DNA from: Alphaproteobacteria bacterium
GTDB lineage: Bacteria > Pseudomonadota > Alphaproteobacteria > GCA-2731375
Direction of reading: 5' to 3'
NCBI GenBank assembly: GCA_016776605.1
Contig: JADHTB010000010.1
Coordinates: forward strand, 72,727-136,726
DNA length: 64,000 nt
In this document: positions 8,490-17,554 of the stretch, one piece after another
Position numbering within the stretch: the first letter of the stretch is position 1
Layout of the letters: each line of letters starts with the position of its first letter
Program-made: the position numbers and the translations under genes
The notes under the pieces: generated by a model
What the model saw: only the letters and a program-made list of their open reading frames with translations
What the model was told of the DNA's origin: nothing
Databases searched by the model: none

Positions 8490-8550
8490 AGCATTTTCTA
8501 GATTTCCGAGCGGGCGGCTCGGCGATTCGATGAATATCGAAAATAGTCTA
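8487..8550. repeat. Short palindromic element (type D) whose two ends are the stop codons of converging genes
   Basis: The sequence begins TAGAGCATTTTC and ends GAAAATAGTCTA, giving an imperfect terminal inverted repeat. The inner hairpin is perfect: CCGAGC, loop GGGCG, GCTCGG. The left TAG is the stop of cysQ and the right CTA is the complement of the TAG stop of the feruloyl-CoA synthase gene. It likely serves as a bidirectional terminator. Confidence 0.7.
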
Positions 8551-10389
8551 TAGCTCGATAACGCCCGTATCGTGCTTGACTGCAAATAGGCGCGCCACGT
8601 CTGCCGCTCGATTGTCCAACACCGCGCGTTGATTGATATACCCTTTGTCGGTGATTTCGTTGGCGTCAATGGCCGGCGGCTCGTCCAACAGCAATAGCCG
8701 GCGGATGCGGCTGGAGGAGCCGGGGTTGCTGCCATTGTAGGCTGCCAGGCCGTCACGGATATGTTGGCGCACCACCGGGGATGCCGCCGCATCCATCGCA
8801 TCCAGTTCGCCATCGCCACACAAAGAACGGCAACCGGCCAAATTGGGCCAGGCCAGCAGGGCCACGAAATCGCGGTCATGGCCGGCCACCACCACATCCT
8901 GCAATACCGGCGCGGCGGCGGACAAGGCGGCCAGGCGCAAGGCCCCACTGTTGACCCAGGTGCCGGTGGTCAGCTTGAAGTCCTCCGCCACCCGGCCGTC
9001 GAAAACCAGGCCCTTGAGCGGGTCTTCCGGATCGGCGAATTGGCCCGCATCGCCAATGCGGTAAAACCCTTCATCATCGAATGCTTCGGCCGTCAGATCG
9101 GGCCGTTTCAAATAGCCCGGTGTGACGTTGGGGCCGCGTACCCGCAGTTCCATCTTGCCGCCGTTCGGTACCATTTTGACTTCCGTGCCCGGCACCGGCA
9201 GGCCGATCACCCCGGCCCGGTCGATGCCCCAATGTACCGCTGTCGCCATGGGCGCGGTCTCGGTCGAGCCCCAGGCAGAGACCATGGGCACCGCCCGTCC
9301 CGTGGCCTGGATGGAGACCGCCTCCAGGCGCCGCCATAGATCCTGAGGCAAGGCGGCGCCGGCATAAAAGATTAGTTTCAATTGACCAAAAAAATTGTCC
9401 CGCAATGCCGCATCCGTCTCCAAAAAAGGCAGCAAGGCCGCAAAGCCGGCAGGCACGTTGTAGTAAATGGTTGGCGCGGCGCGGCGCAGATTATCGACGG
9501 TAATATCGATCAGGCCCGGTGCCGGCTTGCCACTATCTATATACAATGTCCCGCCATTGGCGAGGGCATTGTTGATGACGATATTGCCGCCAAAGGTATG
9601 ATTCCAGGGCAGCCAATCGCACAGGATCGGCGGTTGATCCAAGAGGAATGGCCAGATCTGACGCAATTGCTGCATATTCGCGCAGAGCATGCGCTGGGTG
9701 TTGATCACCCCCTTTGGCAGACCGGTGGAGCCGGAGGTGAAAAGGTATTTCGCAACCGTATCCGGCCCGACAGAGGCAAAAGCCGTCTCCACCGCGCCGC
9801 CGGGCCGGGTGCCAAGCAGCGCCGCGAAAGCCTCGCCACCGCCTTCCAATATTTCCACATCTCCCAGCGCCCCCAGGCTGGCCAGGGCCTCGGCGAAGGG
9901 CGCCCTGGCCTCCACATAGATCAAGGCCGGCCGCACCAGATCGAAAATATGCCGCAGTTTGGCGAAATCCTGGCTCAGCAGGGAATAAGCCGGCGACACC
10001 GGCGCCACCGGGATACCCACCTGCATGGCGCCGTGGGTCAGCATGGCATGCCGAAGCGAATTACCAGACAGGATCATCAATGGCCGCTCCGGGCCAAGGC
10101 CACGGTCCAGCAGGCCCTGGGAGATAGCATCGGCCTGCGCACGGGCCGCGCCGAATGACAATTTACGCCACCCGCCGCCGCCGGCGGGATCCTCCCGCTC
10201 GGCCAGGAATACCCGCTCCGGCGCCGTCGCTGCCCAATGGCGCAGATAGACTCCCAACTGCGCGACACCCTGGCCCAGAGGATGGGGCGAGGCGAGCACG
10301 ATGCTGCCATCGTCCCGCCGCACCACGTCCACCTTGGGCTCCAGATAATGCAATTCAGGGGCACTGACCGAGACTGGAGATTTTGACAT
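8548..10389 (-). CDS. fcs: Feruloyl-CoA synthase (acyl-adenylating enzyme)
   Basis: An AMP-forming ligase of 613 aa. The adenylate-binding P-loop is [15 protein letters not shown] near residue 215, with [13 protein letters not shown] near 375 and [23 protein letters not shown] split over 430-455. The enzyme activates ferulate or related hydroxycinnamates with ATP and CoA in the cytoplasm, the first step toward vanillin and vanillate. The usual partner, an enoyl-CoA hydratase/aldolase, is not adjacent, so related acids are possible substrates. An adjacent MDR enzyme and acyl-CoA dehydrogenases agree with a catabolic role. Confidence 0.82.
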   Translation of the reverse strand: MSKSPVSVSAPELHYLEPKVDVVRRDDGSIVLASPHPLGQGVAQLGVYLRHWAATAPERVFLAEREDPAGGGGWRKLSFGAARAQADAISQGLLDRGLGPERPLMILSGNSLRHAMLTHGAMQVGIPVAPVSPAYSLLSQDFAKLRHIFDLVRPALIYVEARAPFAEALASLGALGDVEILEGGGEAFAALLGTRPGGAVETAFASVGPDTVAKYLFTSGSTGLPKGVINTQRMLCANMQQLRQIWPFLLDQPPILCDWLPWNHTFGGNIVINNALANGGTLYIDSGKPAPGLIDITVDNLRRAAPTIYYNVPAGFAALLPFLETDAALRDNFFGQLKLIFYAGAALPQDLWRRLEAVSIQATGRAVPMVSAWGSTETAPMATAVHWGIDRAGVIGLPVPGTEVKMVPNGGKMELRVRGPNVTPGYLKRPDLTAEAFDDEGFYRIGDAGQFADPEDPLKGLVFDGRVAEDFKLTTGTWVNSGALRLAALSAAAPVLQDVVVAGHDRDFVALLAWPNLAGCRSLCGDGELDAMDAAASPVVRQHIRDGLAAYNGSNPGSSSRIRRLLLLDEPPAIDANEITDKGYINQRAVLDNRAADVARLFAVKHDTGVIEL

Positions 10390-10464
10390 GGATGTCTCCT
10401 CCTATGACCGCACGCACGTTTGTTTGACTTCCGGTGGACCGGGATTACAGCCATAATAATAATA

Positions 10465-10947
10465 ATGAAACTAATCCTGCTGTTCGTCCTAAGCCACCTG
10501 ATTGTTGGCCCGATTGTTGGCACGGCCCTGGCCGGCACGATTTCCGGCGCCGTCGAGGTTATAGATGCCGCGACCTTGCGCATCGGCGGACAAGTGGTTC
10601 GCCTGAGCGGCATCGCCGCACCAAAGGCCGGCGATCAATGCGCCATGCGCGGCATGAATATTCCCTGTGGCCGCGTTGCCACGACAGCACTGAAGGACCT
10701 GACGGCGGGGGCGGTGATAAGCTGCCGAATCAATGGCCGGGCCGGCGCCCGCGGCGTCATCCTGGCGACCTGCGCGGCGGATGATTACGATCTTTCAGAA
10801 GGCATGATCTATACCGGCTGGGCGCGGCCGGACAAAAGGGCCACCGCTCGCTATCGCGAAGTTGAGAAAGCCGCACGCAAGCAGCGACGCGGTCTGTGGC
10901 GCGGGGAATTCCCCAAGGCCGTCAACAGGGCAGCCGTCAGCCGCTGA
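10465..10947 (+). CDS. Exported thermonuclease-like (SNase-fold) protein
   Basis: A 160-aa protein. The ATG at 10465 gives a clean signal peptide (MKLILLFVLSHLIVG to about residue 25, cleavage near TALAGTI). The body follows the SNase OB-fold: VEVIDAATLRIGGQVVRLSGIAAPK, a Cys-containing loop, and GWARPDKRATARYREVEKAARKQ split near the end, with RGLWRGEF as terminal motif. Such proteins are periplasmic or secreted nucleases, but the full set of Arg/Glu catalytic residues is not obvious, so it may be inactive. A TTG at 10420 is a poorer start. Its end overlaps the converging MDR gene by 11 bases. Confidence 0.75.
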   Translation: MKLILLFVLSHLIVGPIVGTALAGTISGAVEVIDAATLRIGGQVVRLSGIAAPKAGDQCAMRGMNIPCGRVATTALKDLTAGAVISCRINGRAGARGVILATCAADDYDLSEGMIYTGWARPDKRATARYREVEKAARKQRRGLWRGEFPKAVNRAAVSR

Positions 10948-11926
10948 CTTTTACCACGACTTTACCCATGGCCTGACCGGATTCCAATCGGGCATGGGCG
11001 GCGGCGACATCTTCCAGGGCAAAGGGTTCGCCGTCCAACAGGGGGCGCATTTGCCCGGCTTCCGCCAGGGCCGTTATCTCGCGCATGATCTGGCCATGCC
11101 TGGCGCCGCCGACGCCATGCAACAGCGGGATCAGCATCAGCACGCCGATATGTTGCAGGCCCTTCAAATGCAGCGGCGTTAGATCCTGGGTCGAATTGGT
11201 TTGGCAACTGATCACCGTGCCCCGCAATTTCGCCGCCGCCCAGCATTTCGGAATATTATCGCCCCCCACCGTGTCGTAGACGATGTCGAAGCCGGCGCCG
11301 CCGGTATGCTCGGCGACATAGTCTTCCACGCTTGCCTCCCGGTAATTGATGGGAATGGCGCCAAAATCACGCACCACGGCGGCTTTCTCCGGTCCGGACA
11401 CGGTGGCGAACACCTTGGCCCCGCGCGCGACAGCGATCTGTATGGCCACATGACCAACGCCCCCCGCGCCGGCGTGCACCAGAACCGTTTGGCCCCAGCC
11501 CACGTTCGCGCCATCGACCAGGCCTTCCCAGGCGGTCAGGCAGACAAGGGGCAAGGCCGCCGCTTCCATAAAGGAAAGATTGGCGGGCTTTGGCGCCAGG
11601 TATTCCGCATCGCAGGCCATCAATTCGGCCAAGGCCCCGCCCGTACCCTTGACCCCACCGGCGCAGCCATAGACTTCGTCCCCGACGGCGAAATCACCGA
11701 CATCCGCGCCCGCGGCCTCGACCACGCCGGCGACATCGCCATGCAATACGGCTGGAAAGTCGGGCGCCAGGGGCGGATTGTGCTTGCGTATTTTCCAATC
11801 CACCGGATTAACCGAGGTCGCCGCGACCCGGACCAGAACCTGACCAGGCGCCATTTCCGGCACCGCGATATCCGCTACCTGAAACACCGTTGGTTCGCCG
11901 CTTTCGCGGATGATCATTGCTTTCAT
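10937..11926 (-). CDS. Quinone-oxidoreductase-like MDR protein
   Basis: A medium-chain dehydrogenase/reductase of 329 aa without obvious structural zinc ligands. The N-terminal GroES-like fold has SVNPVDWKIRK, and the Rossmann motif is GAGGVGHVAIQIA near residue 147. Enzymes of this class reduce quinones, enones or other activated double bonds with NADPH. ATG at 11926 is chosen because GGGGGA lies just upstream; TTG at 11941 is the longer alternative. It sits downstream of an acyl-CoA dehydrogenase on the same strand with a 30-base gap. Confidence 0.85.
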   Translation of the reverse strand: MKAMIIRESGEPTVFQVADIAVPEMAPGQVLVRVAATSVNPVDWKIRKHNPPLAPDFPAVLHGDVAGVVEAAGADVGDFAVGDEVYGCAGGVKGTGGALAELMACDAEYLAPKPANLSFMEAAALPLVCLTAWEGLVDGANVGWGQTVLVHAGAGGVGHVAIQIAVARGAKVFATVSGPEKAAVVRDFGAIPINYREASVEDYVAEHTGGAGFDIVYDTVGGDNIPKCWAAAKLRGTVISCQTNSTQDLTPLHLKGLQHIGVLMLIPLLHGVGGARHGQIMREITALAEAGQMRPLLDGEPFALEDVAAAHARLESGQAMGKVVVKVSG

Positions 11927-11956
11927 AATATTGTCCCCCAATAGATCGAAGCGTGT

Positions 11957-13171
11957 CTACAGTCCAAGGCCCGCCTTGGCGATGATGTTGTGTTGAATTT
12001 CGTTCGAGCCGGAGTAAATCGAAACCTTGCGAAAATGCAAGTAGGCCGGGGTGCAGCCGTTGGCATATTCGGCCCCGACGGGCGGCTCGTTCCAACCTTG
12101 TTTCAGGGCGGAAAGTTGATAGGGCATGGCATAATTGCCGATCGCTTCGACCTTTAGTTCGGTCAGCCGTTGCTGAATTTCCGAGTTGCGCATTTTAAAA
12201 ATATTGGCTTCCACGCCCAATGCCTTGTCGCCCAATTCGCCGTCGCGGGAAAATTTATCAATAGCGCGCATGACGAATGCTTCCAGGCTACGCAGTTGCA
12301 GTTCGATTTCGGCTATCCGGCGCGCGAAATCCGGATCCTTGGCCAGGGGTTGCCCGCCGTTGCGTTCGTCCGCCCCCGCAATCTGCTTCAATTGCCGCAA
12401 CAGGGTTTTATGCTGGCCCAGAGAGCCGCCCGACATGCGTTCATGGGCCAGCAAATATTTGCCGATGGACCAGCCGTTGTCGATCTCGCCAATGGTATTT
12501 TCCACCGGCACCCGGACATCGGTGAAATAGACCATGTTGGTTTCGTGCAATCCGTCCAACAGATAGATCGGCCGGGTTTCGATGCCCGGCGTTTTCAAAT
12601 CCACCAGAATGAAACTGATACCCTGCTGTTTCTTGCCCCCGGTCCCGGTGCGCGCCAGTAAAAAGCACCAATCCGCCCAATGCGCCTTGGTGGTCCAGGT
12701 CTTGACCCCATTGATCACCCATTCATCGCCATCGCGGACCGCCATGGTCCGCAGCGAGGCAAGGTCGGAGCCGGCCTCCGGCTCGGAGTAACCCTGGCAC
12801 CAGGTATGTTCACCCGACAACATCGGCGGCAGGAAGCGTTGCTGCTGCGCCTGGGTGCCGAAGCCAATCAAAACCGGGCCGCACATGTTGATGCCAAAGA
12901 CCACCAGACGCGGGGCGCCGGCCAGGCCCAGTTCTTCGTCGAAGATGTATTTTTGCGTCAAACTCCAACCAGGGCCGCCATGCGCCTGGGGCCAATTCGG
13001 CGCTACCCAACCTCTCTCATAGAGAATTTTATGCCAGCCGACTACGTCCTCGCGCTGCATCTCAATGCCATTTTCGACCTTGTATTTCAGCTCCGCGGGG
13101 ATCGCCTCGGCCAGAAAGCGGCGCACCTCGGTCCGAAAGGCCGCATCATCGGCACTGAAAGTCATATCCAT
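11957..13171 (-). CDS. Acyl-CoA dehydrogenase
   Basis: An FAD-dependent acyl-CoA dehydrogenase of 404 aa that introduces a trans-2 double bond into an acyl-CoA. Signature stretches are CQGYSEPEAGSDLASLRT near residue 133, GVKTWTTKAHWADW near 165, and the C-terminal IYSGSNEIQHNIIAK. The pattern is near the large-subunit type of pimeloyl-CoA dehydrogenases and other long members, but the chain specificity is not readable. It is followed by the MDR gene on the same strand, so the two may share a pathway. Confidence 0.9.
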   Translation of the reverse strand: MDMTFSADDAAFRTEVRRFLAEAIPAELKYKVENGIEMQREDVVGWHKILYERGWVAPNWPQAHGGPGWSLTQKYIFDEELGLAGAPRLVVFGINMCGPVLIGFGTQAQQQRFLPPMLSGEHTWCQGYSEPEAGSDLASLRTMAVRDGDEWVINGVKTWTTKAHWADWCFLLARTGTGGKKQQGISFILVDLKTPGIETRPIYLLDGLHETNMVYFTDVRVPVENTIGEIDNGWSIGKYLLAHERMSGGSLGQHKTLLRQLKQIAGADERNGGQPLAKDPDFARRIAEIELQLRSLEAFVMRAIDKFSRDGELGDKALGVEANIFKMRNSEIQQRLTELKVEAIGNYAMPYQLSALKQGWNEPPVGAEYANGCTPAYLHFRKVSIYSGSNEIQHNIIAKAGLGL

Positions 13172-13306
13172 GGCAGGCTCCGCACTTCATTCCAAGACAA
13201 AGACAGAAGAGCCTAGAACACTATGGTCGATTCCTAAAGTGCGGAGGACTCCAGACAGCTATACGCCACCCTCTCCTCCGGCGGCATTTGTGCTATAAGG
13301 GCAACC

Positions 13307-13344
13307 GTCGCGAGAGCGACGCCAATTAATTGAAAGTTGCTCTA
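13307..13344 (+). repeat. Half copy of palindromic element (type A)
   Basis: Only the right-hand part is kept. It has the inner hairpin GTCGC, loop GAGA, GCGAC, then CCAATTAATTGAAAGTTGCTCTA. The left hairpin is absent. It lies 29 bases before the cupin gene, whose other end carries a complete type A copy in the same direction. Confidence 0.75.
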
Positions 13345-13372
13345 GACAACCAAAATGCCCTGAGGTACCGGA

Positions 13373-14152
13373 ATGCTGATTTCAACCGCCACGGAAACCG
13401 CCCTGCAAAGGGAAACCACCCATCTGGTCGATGATCAGCCTTACAAGGGGCGGGAATATATCGGCTCGGCACCCAAGCCGGGAACCGCAGGCTATGGGCA
13501 GAATGTCGCGGGCGACGACGCGCCGCAGGCATATCTTGTCAGCCAACCGCCCCATTCAACGACCCGCCCGCATTTTCATCAGACCAATCAGTTCCAGCTT
13601 TTCGTCGGTGGCGGAGGCAGCGTTGGAAAATTGCGCGCCGATCCACTGACCGTACAATATGCGGGCGGCAATACACCCTACGGCCCGATCGTGGCGGAAG
13701 ACGATGGCATCCAATATTTTACCCTGCGTCAGGCCTGGGATTCGGGCGCCAAATACCTCCCCGCCATGAACGACATGCTGGTGAAGGGCCAACAGCGGCA
13801 AGTCATCGGCGTAAAGTCGTCTTATGGGGCGGATCAAATTCCACGCGGGGATGGCGCCACGAAAACCGAATTTCTGATCGCGCCGACAACGGACGGGCTA
13901 TTGATGCAATGGCTGGGACTTTCGCCCGGCAGCAAAACCACGCTGCCGGATGCCACGGAGGGTGGTGGACAATATCACGTTGTCGTATCGGGATCGCTGC
14001 GGCGGGCGGGCCAGGATTTGCCCGCCATGTCGGTCGAATTTGCCTCGACGGACGAGGGCGAGGTAGAGATCGAGGCGGGCGCCGATGGTCTCGAGATGAT
14101 GCTGCTGCGGTTTCCTAGAGCGCATTCGAGGAAAATGCGCCCAGACTCTTAA
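13373..14152 (+). CDS. Cupin-like protein with a C terminus supplied by a repeat element
   Basis: A 259-aa protein of two cupin-like halves. The first half carries RPHFHQTNQFQLFVGGGG, a metal-cupin type His motif (HxH plus Q). The second, near residues 160-230, holds EGGGQYHVVVSGSL and lacks clear metal His. Function is unknown; the fold suggests a small-molecule binding protein or dioxygenase. The last 11 or so residues (RAHSRKMRPDS) and the TAA stop are encoded by the palindromic element at 14116-14218. Removing the element at its TA ends would give the ending RFPKL and a stop a few bases further on. Confidence 0.6.
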   Translation: MLISTATETALQRETTHLVDDQPYKGREYIGSAPKPGTAGYGQNVAGDDAPQAYLVSQPPHSTTRPHFHQTNQFQLFVGGGGSVGKLRADPLTVQYAGGNTPYGPIVAEDDGIQYFTLRQAWDSGAKYLPAMNDMLVKGQQRQVIGVKSSYGADQIPRGDGATKTEFLIAPTTDGLLMQWLGLSPGSKTTLPDATEGGGQYHVVVSGSLRRAGQDLPAMSVEFASTDEGEVEIEAGADGLEMMLLRFPRAHSRKMRPDS

Positions 14153-14218
14153 AAATAGAGCAATTGAACCAATCACTTAAGTCGCGGGAGCGACTCCAAT
14201 TAATTGAAAATTGCTCTA
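14116..14218 (+). repeat. Complete palindromic element (type A), inserted in the 3' end of a gene
   Basis: A 103-bp copy running from TAGAGCGCATTCG to ATTGCTCTA. Hairpin 1 is GAGCGCATT with AATGCGCCC (one mismatch). Hairpin 2 has outer arms GAGCAATT and AATTGCTC, with an inner stem AGTCGC, loop GGGA, GCGACT. TA occurs at both outer ends, as for a TA target duplication. It encodes the end of the cupin protein. Confidence 0.85.
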
Positions 14219-14268
14219 AACTCTAAAGTCCATCTACCCGCATGCCAGCCCGGTTATCAGGCCGGCTA

Positions 14269-15102
14269 TCAGGCTGCTGGCAGTTCGGCGACGGCTTGGC
14301 GCAGCCGCCCTATATGTTCGTCCGCCGCCAGGCCGCCGCCCAGGGTGCGCAGGCACAGGTGGGTAAGGCCGGCATCGCGCCAACCCGCCACCCGGCTTTG
14401 CCATTCATGCTCGCGCGGGCCAACGACCGCGACGCCGGCCTCTGTCCCGATGCTGGCGGGATCACGGCCAGCCGCCGCTGCTTCGCGCAGGATGTCGTCA
14501 CGCACGGCGGGAAATTCCTCCGGCGAACATAGAACAAACCAGCCGTCCGCCAGTTGCCCGATCCGCCGGCGGATATGGGGCAACGGTACGGCGCTAGCGC
14601 CGATCCATATCGGGATAGGGCGTTGCAGCGGCAGAGGATCGAGGCCAGCGCCTGAAACCTGGTCCCACTGACCTTTAAATTCCACGTTCTCCTGTGTCCA
14701 GAGCAGACGCAGCAGCGCGATCTGCTCTTCGCACCGGGCGCCGCGGTTATGGAACGCCGCCCCCAGGGCAGCGTATTCCACTTCGTCCTTACCGATACCA
14801 ATGCCAAGGCGGAGCCTGCCTCCCGACAGCACATCCAGCGTCGCGGTCTGCTTGGCGACCAGTACTGTCTGGCGCGCCGGCAATATAATCACCGAGGGCA
14901 CAAGTTCGATCTTGTCGGTCGCCCCGGCGATTAACGCCATCATGGTTAGCGGCTCGTGCAAGGGCCCGCTGCCGGGGCGAATGACCTGATCGGGGACCCG
15001 CAGGTGCGTTAATCCCAACTCTTCGGCGGCCTGCGCAAAGGCCTTGATTGCACCAACGTCGTTCTTCAATTCCCGTACGGGTAACGACACACCTATTCGC
15101 AT
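14269..15102 (-). CDS. LLM-class flavin-dependent oxidoreductase
   Basis: A luciferase-like monooxygenase-superfamily TIM barrel (277 aa), using FMN or F420. It begins MRIGVSLPVRELKND and shows LTHLRVPDQV, the typical KQTATLDVLSGGRLRLGIGIG near residue 85-103, and PIPIWIGASA near 170. The substrate is not predictable. It is transcribed alone on the minus strand, between the cupin and the EAL gene. Confidence 0.85.
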   Translation of the reverse strand: MRIGVSLPVRELKNDVGAIKAFAQAAEELGLTHLRVPDQVIRPGSGPLHEPLTMMALIAGATDKIELVPSVIILPARQTVLVAKQTATLDVLSGGRLRLGIGIGKDEVEYAALGAAFHNRGARCEEQIALLRLLWTQENVEFKGQWDQVSGAGLDPLPLQRPIPIWIGASAVPLPHIRRRIGQLADGWFVLCSPEEFPAVRDDILREAAAAGRDPASIGTEAGVAVVGPREHEWQSRVAGWRDAGLTHLCLRTLGGGLAADEHIGRLRQAVAELPAA

Positions 15103-15184
15103 GGCCGATGTTCTCCTAAAGACATGGGGGCGGTGAATTTGGCCAGTCTACCACGGCAACGGCCTCGCCGCGCCCATCCATCTT

Positions 15185-15243
15185 GAGCAATTCCGAATTA
15201 ATAAAAATCGCGAAGCGATTCTAAGTGATTGGAAATTGCTCTA
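15185..15243 (-). repeat. Single-hairpin palindromic element (type B)
   Basis: This 59-bp unit holds only hairpin 2. The outer arms are GAGCAATT and AATTGCTC, with an inner stem AATCGC, loop GAA, GCGATT. It ends GCTCTA. It lies ten bases after the end of the EAL gene and may help end that transcript. Confidence 0.75.
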
Positions 15244-15252
15244 GGGACGAGC

Positions 15253-16497
15253 CTAAGCCGCGCGGGCCTCTTCGCTGCTGGGCCGTGGCGCGCCGAATAG
15301 AAAGCCCTGACCATAGTCAAAGCCATATTCCAGCATTTCGATAACGTCCGATTCCTGCTCGATCCGTTCCACCACCAGATTAATTTCCGCGACGGCCGAT
15401 TTGGCTTTTAAATTGCGCGGATGCACCCAATCCGCGCCGTCTTCCGGCAAGGTCACCAACAGGTTAATGGGTATTTTTATAAAGCGGAAATTGGCCTGCG
15501 CCAGGCCCTGGAAATCGATGTCCAGATTATCAATTTGATCCATGGAGAAGCGGAAGCCCAATTTGCCGAGGCGGCCCAATTGCGCCAGCGCGACTTTCGA
15601 CAGCGCGGCAACATCCTGCTGTGCAATTTCAAATATCAAGCGCGCGGCAAGATTGGGATTGCTGGCCATGAAATCGATGAATTGTGCCAAAAATTCCTCG
15701 TCATTCAACGTATGCTGCGAGATGTTGACAAAGAAGCTGGTATCGGTTTGCCGCTTTTCGTTGCGCCGGAGAAGCTGCACACAGCGCATCAGCAACAGAT
15801 TGTCTATGGTCCCGATAAGGCCCTCCTGCTTGGCCACTTCCAGATATTGCTGCGCCGCGACAATTCGCCCGTCTCTGGTTCGGATCCGCGAGAAGGCCTC
15901 GTAATGCCGGGTACGCCGCTGGGGCAGGCTGACGATAGGCTGCAAATAGAGATCAACCCGATTGGTTTCCAGCGCCTCGCGGATATGGCCCAGAATTTCC
16001 TCTCTATTGATATTCGCCTCAACGCTTGTCATCTCCTGTATTGGCGACTCACTCACGACCTTGCCGCCGGCCTTCTCCCGGCCGGCGCGTTCCGTTTTGG
16101 GCCGCTGCACCTTTTGCATATGACCCAATTGCGATCGCAGCACTTTCATTTCCCGCATCAGCGTCCTGTTGGTCCCATCGGCCGCGGATTCCACAGCGGA
16201 GCTCAAAACCATCATTTCCTCGCGGGCGCGGACCAGGCTCTCCGTCAGATCCAGATTAGACTCGCGCATATCATCGATTTCGTCGAAAGCCACATCCAAC
16301 TGCCGCAGCATGTCCCGCTGCTCGATACGGCGGGAAAAAATTTCATGGGTCAGGGCAGCGGCCAGAAAACCGGCGCCGGCAATCAGATAACAGGTCGTCG
16401 GCGCAAGCTGGGTCAACGACTGCGACAGGGCAAAGCCCGCCACGGCCGAAACCATCGCATAGGAAACAAGGATAAACAGATGCATCATAACCGACAT
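15253..16497 (-). CDS. TipF-like membrane protein with a degenerate EAL domain
   Basis: A 414-aa protein with two N-terminal membrane segments (residues about 5-25 and 33-50), a coiled coil (about 55-130) and a C-terminal EAL domain (about 170-405). The EAL signature is YEAFSRIR rather than ExLxR. The usual DDFGTG loop is FSMDQIDN and the LEITE strand is FEIAQQD. Key metal ligands of active c-di-GMP phosphodiesterases are therefore missing. The architecture matches TipF, the c-di-GMP receptor for flagellar placement in Caulobacter, so a binding rather than hydrolysing role is likely. AAGGTGG precedes the ATG. Confidence 0.78.
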   Translation of the reverse strand: MSVMMHLFILVSYAMVSAVAGFALSQSLTQLAPTTCYLIAGAGFLAAALTHEIFSRRIEQRDMLRQLDVAFDEIDDMRESNLDLTESLVRAREEMMVLSSAVESAADGTNRTLMREMKVLRSQLGHMQKVQRPKTERAGREKAGGKVVSESPIQEMTSVEANINREEILGHIREALETNRVDLYLQPIVSLPQRRTRHYEAFSRIRTRDGRIVAAQQYLEVAKQEGLIGTIDNLLLMRCVQLLRRNEKRQTDTSFFVNISQHTLNDEEFLAQFIDFMASNPNLAARLIFEIAQQDVAALSKVALAQLGRLGKLGFRFSMDQIDNLDIDFQGLAQANFRFIKIPINLLVTLPEDGADWVHPRNLKAKSAVAEINLVVERIEQESDVIEMLEYGFDYGQGFLFGAPRPSSEEARAA

Positions 16498-16596
16498 GCC
16501 ACCTTAAAATTAGCAGAGCACAGTCTGCCAACGGTCGGTTTCGATATGGTTAACAGCAGCTTGCTAATTCGGCCCTGATGCGGCCCCCGCCATCAA

Positions 16597-17511
16597 TTAT
16601 AAGAGCGACAGGCTGCTGGGTTTCAAATAGATACGGCGGATTTCGGGAAAATTCCCGCGCAATTTAACTTCCAGCTCGGCGGTCGCGGCTTCCACCTGGG
16701 CCGAGGTCAGACCATCGGCAAAATCCAGGGCCGCGGCCAGCAGTATCTCCCGCGGGCCCAAATGCATGGTTCGGACATCGGCGACCTCCACCACCCGGCG
16801 GTCACCATTCAAAAGCGCCCGACAGCTTTCCACGATATACGGTTCCGCTGCCTCGCCAATCAACAACGCCTTGCACTCATAGGCCAGAAACATGGCGACC
16901 CCGGCCAGCACCAGACCAATAGCGATGGCCGCCGCGCCATCCAGCCAGGGGAGCTGCAGCTGCTGGCCCAGAAAAATACCCGCCATGGCAATGCACAGGC
17001 CCAGGATCGCCGCGCTGTCTTCAAACAACACCGTGAACAAGGCCGGATCCTTGCCCCGCCGCACGGCGGCGAAAAATCCCAGACTGCCCTTTTCAGCCAA
17101 AAACTGACGCAAAGCCAGAAACCCTGCGCCCCCTTCAAACAGCAAGGACAGGCCCAGGACGATGTAGCTGACCATGATATTCTTCACCGGGCTAGGCTGC
17201 AAAATACCATGCACGCCTTCGTAGATAGAAAAACCCGCGCCCAGCCCAAAAATCAGAATGGCGACCACGAAGCTCCAAAAGTAGAGCTCCTTGCCGTACC
17301 CGAAGGGGTGCTGATCATCGGCCGGCATTGCGGCCCTATGCATGCCATACAGCAATAATGCCTGATTACCCGTATCCACCAGACTGTGAATAGCCTCGGA
17401 CAGCATGGCGGACGAACCAGTGAGCATGGTTGCCGCGAACTTGATCACGGCGATGGCCAGATTTCCCACCAACGCCGCATATACAGCCAATTTTGAAGAG
17501 CCACTCGCCAT
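16597..17511 (-). CDS. Cation diffusion facilitator (CDF) metal exporter
   Basis: An inner-membrane divalent-metal/proton antiporter of about six transmembrane helices and a cytoplasmic C-terminal domain, 304 aa. SEAIHSLVDTGNQALLL near residues 38-55 is the HxxxD metal site of helix 2, followed by HPFGYGKELYFWSF. A second site in helix 5 is VLFEDSAAILG, an ExxD-like variant rather than HxxxD, which suggests altered metal choice. The C-terminal region (VEVADVRTMHLGPREILLAA) is a CDF dimerisation domain. It diverges from the aminotransferase gene. Confidence 0.87.
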   Translation of the reverse strand: MASGSSKLAVYAALVGNLAIAVIKFAATMLTGSSAMLSEAIHSLVDTGNQALLLYGMHRAAMPADDQHPFGYGKELYFWSFVVAILIFGLGAGFSIYEGVHGILQPSPVKNIMVSYIVLGLSLLFEGGAGFLALRQFLAEKGSLGFFAAVRRGKDPALFTVLFEDSAAILGLCIAMAGIFLGQQLQLPWLDGAAAIAIGLVLAGVAMFLAYECKALLIGEAAEPYIVESCRALLNGDRRVVEVADVRTMHLGPREILLAAALDFADGLTSAQVEAATAELEVKLRGNFPEIRRIYLKPSSLSLL

Positions 17512-17554
17512 GCGGCCATGCTATACCAAAGCGATGAACTTTAATGGGGACAAT

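Noticed and set aside
15421..16578. 385-aa plus-strand ORF opposite the EAL gene
   Set aside because: It is the antisense shadow of the TipF-like gene; no domain is recognisable in it.
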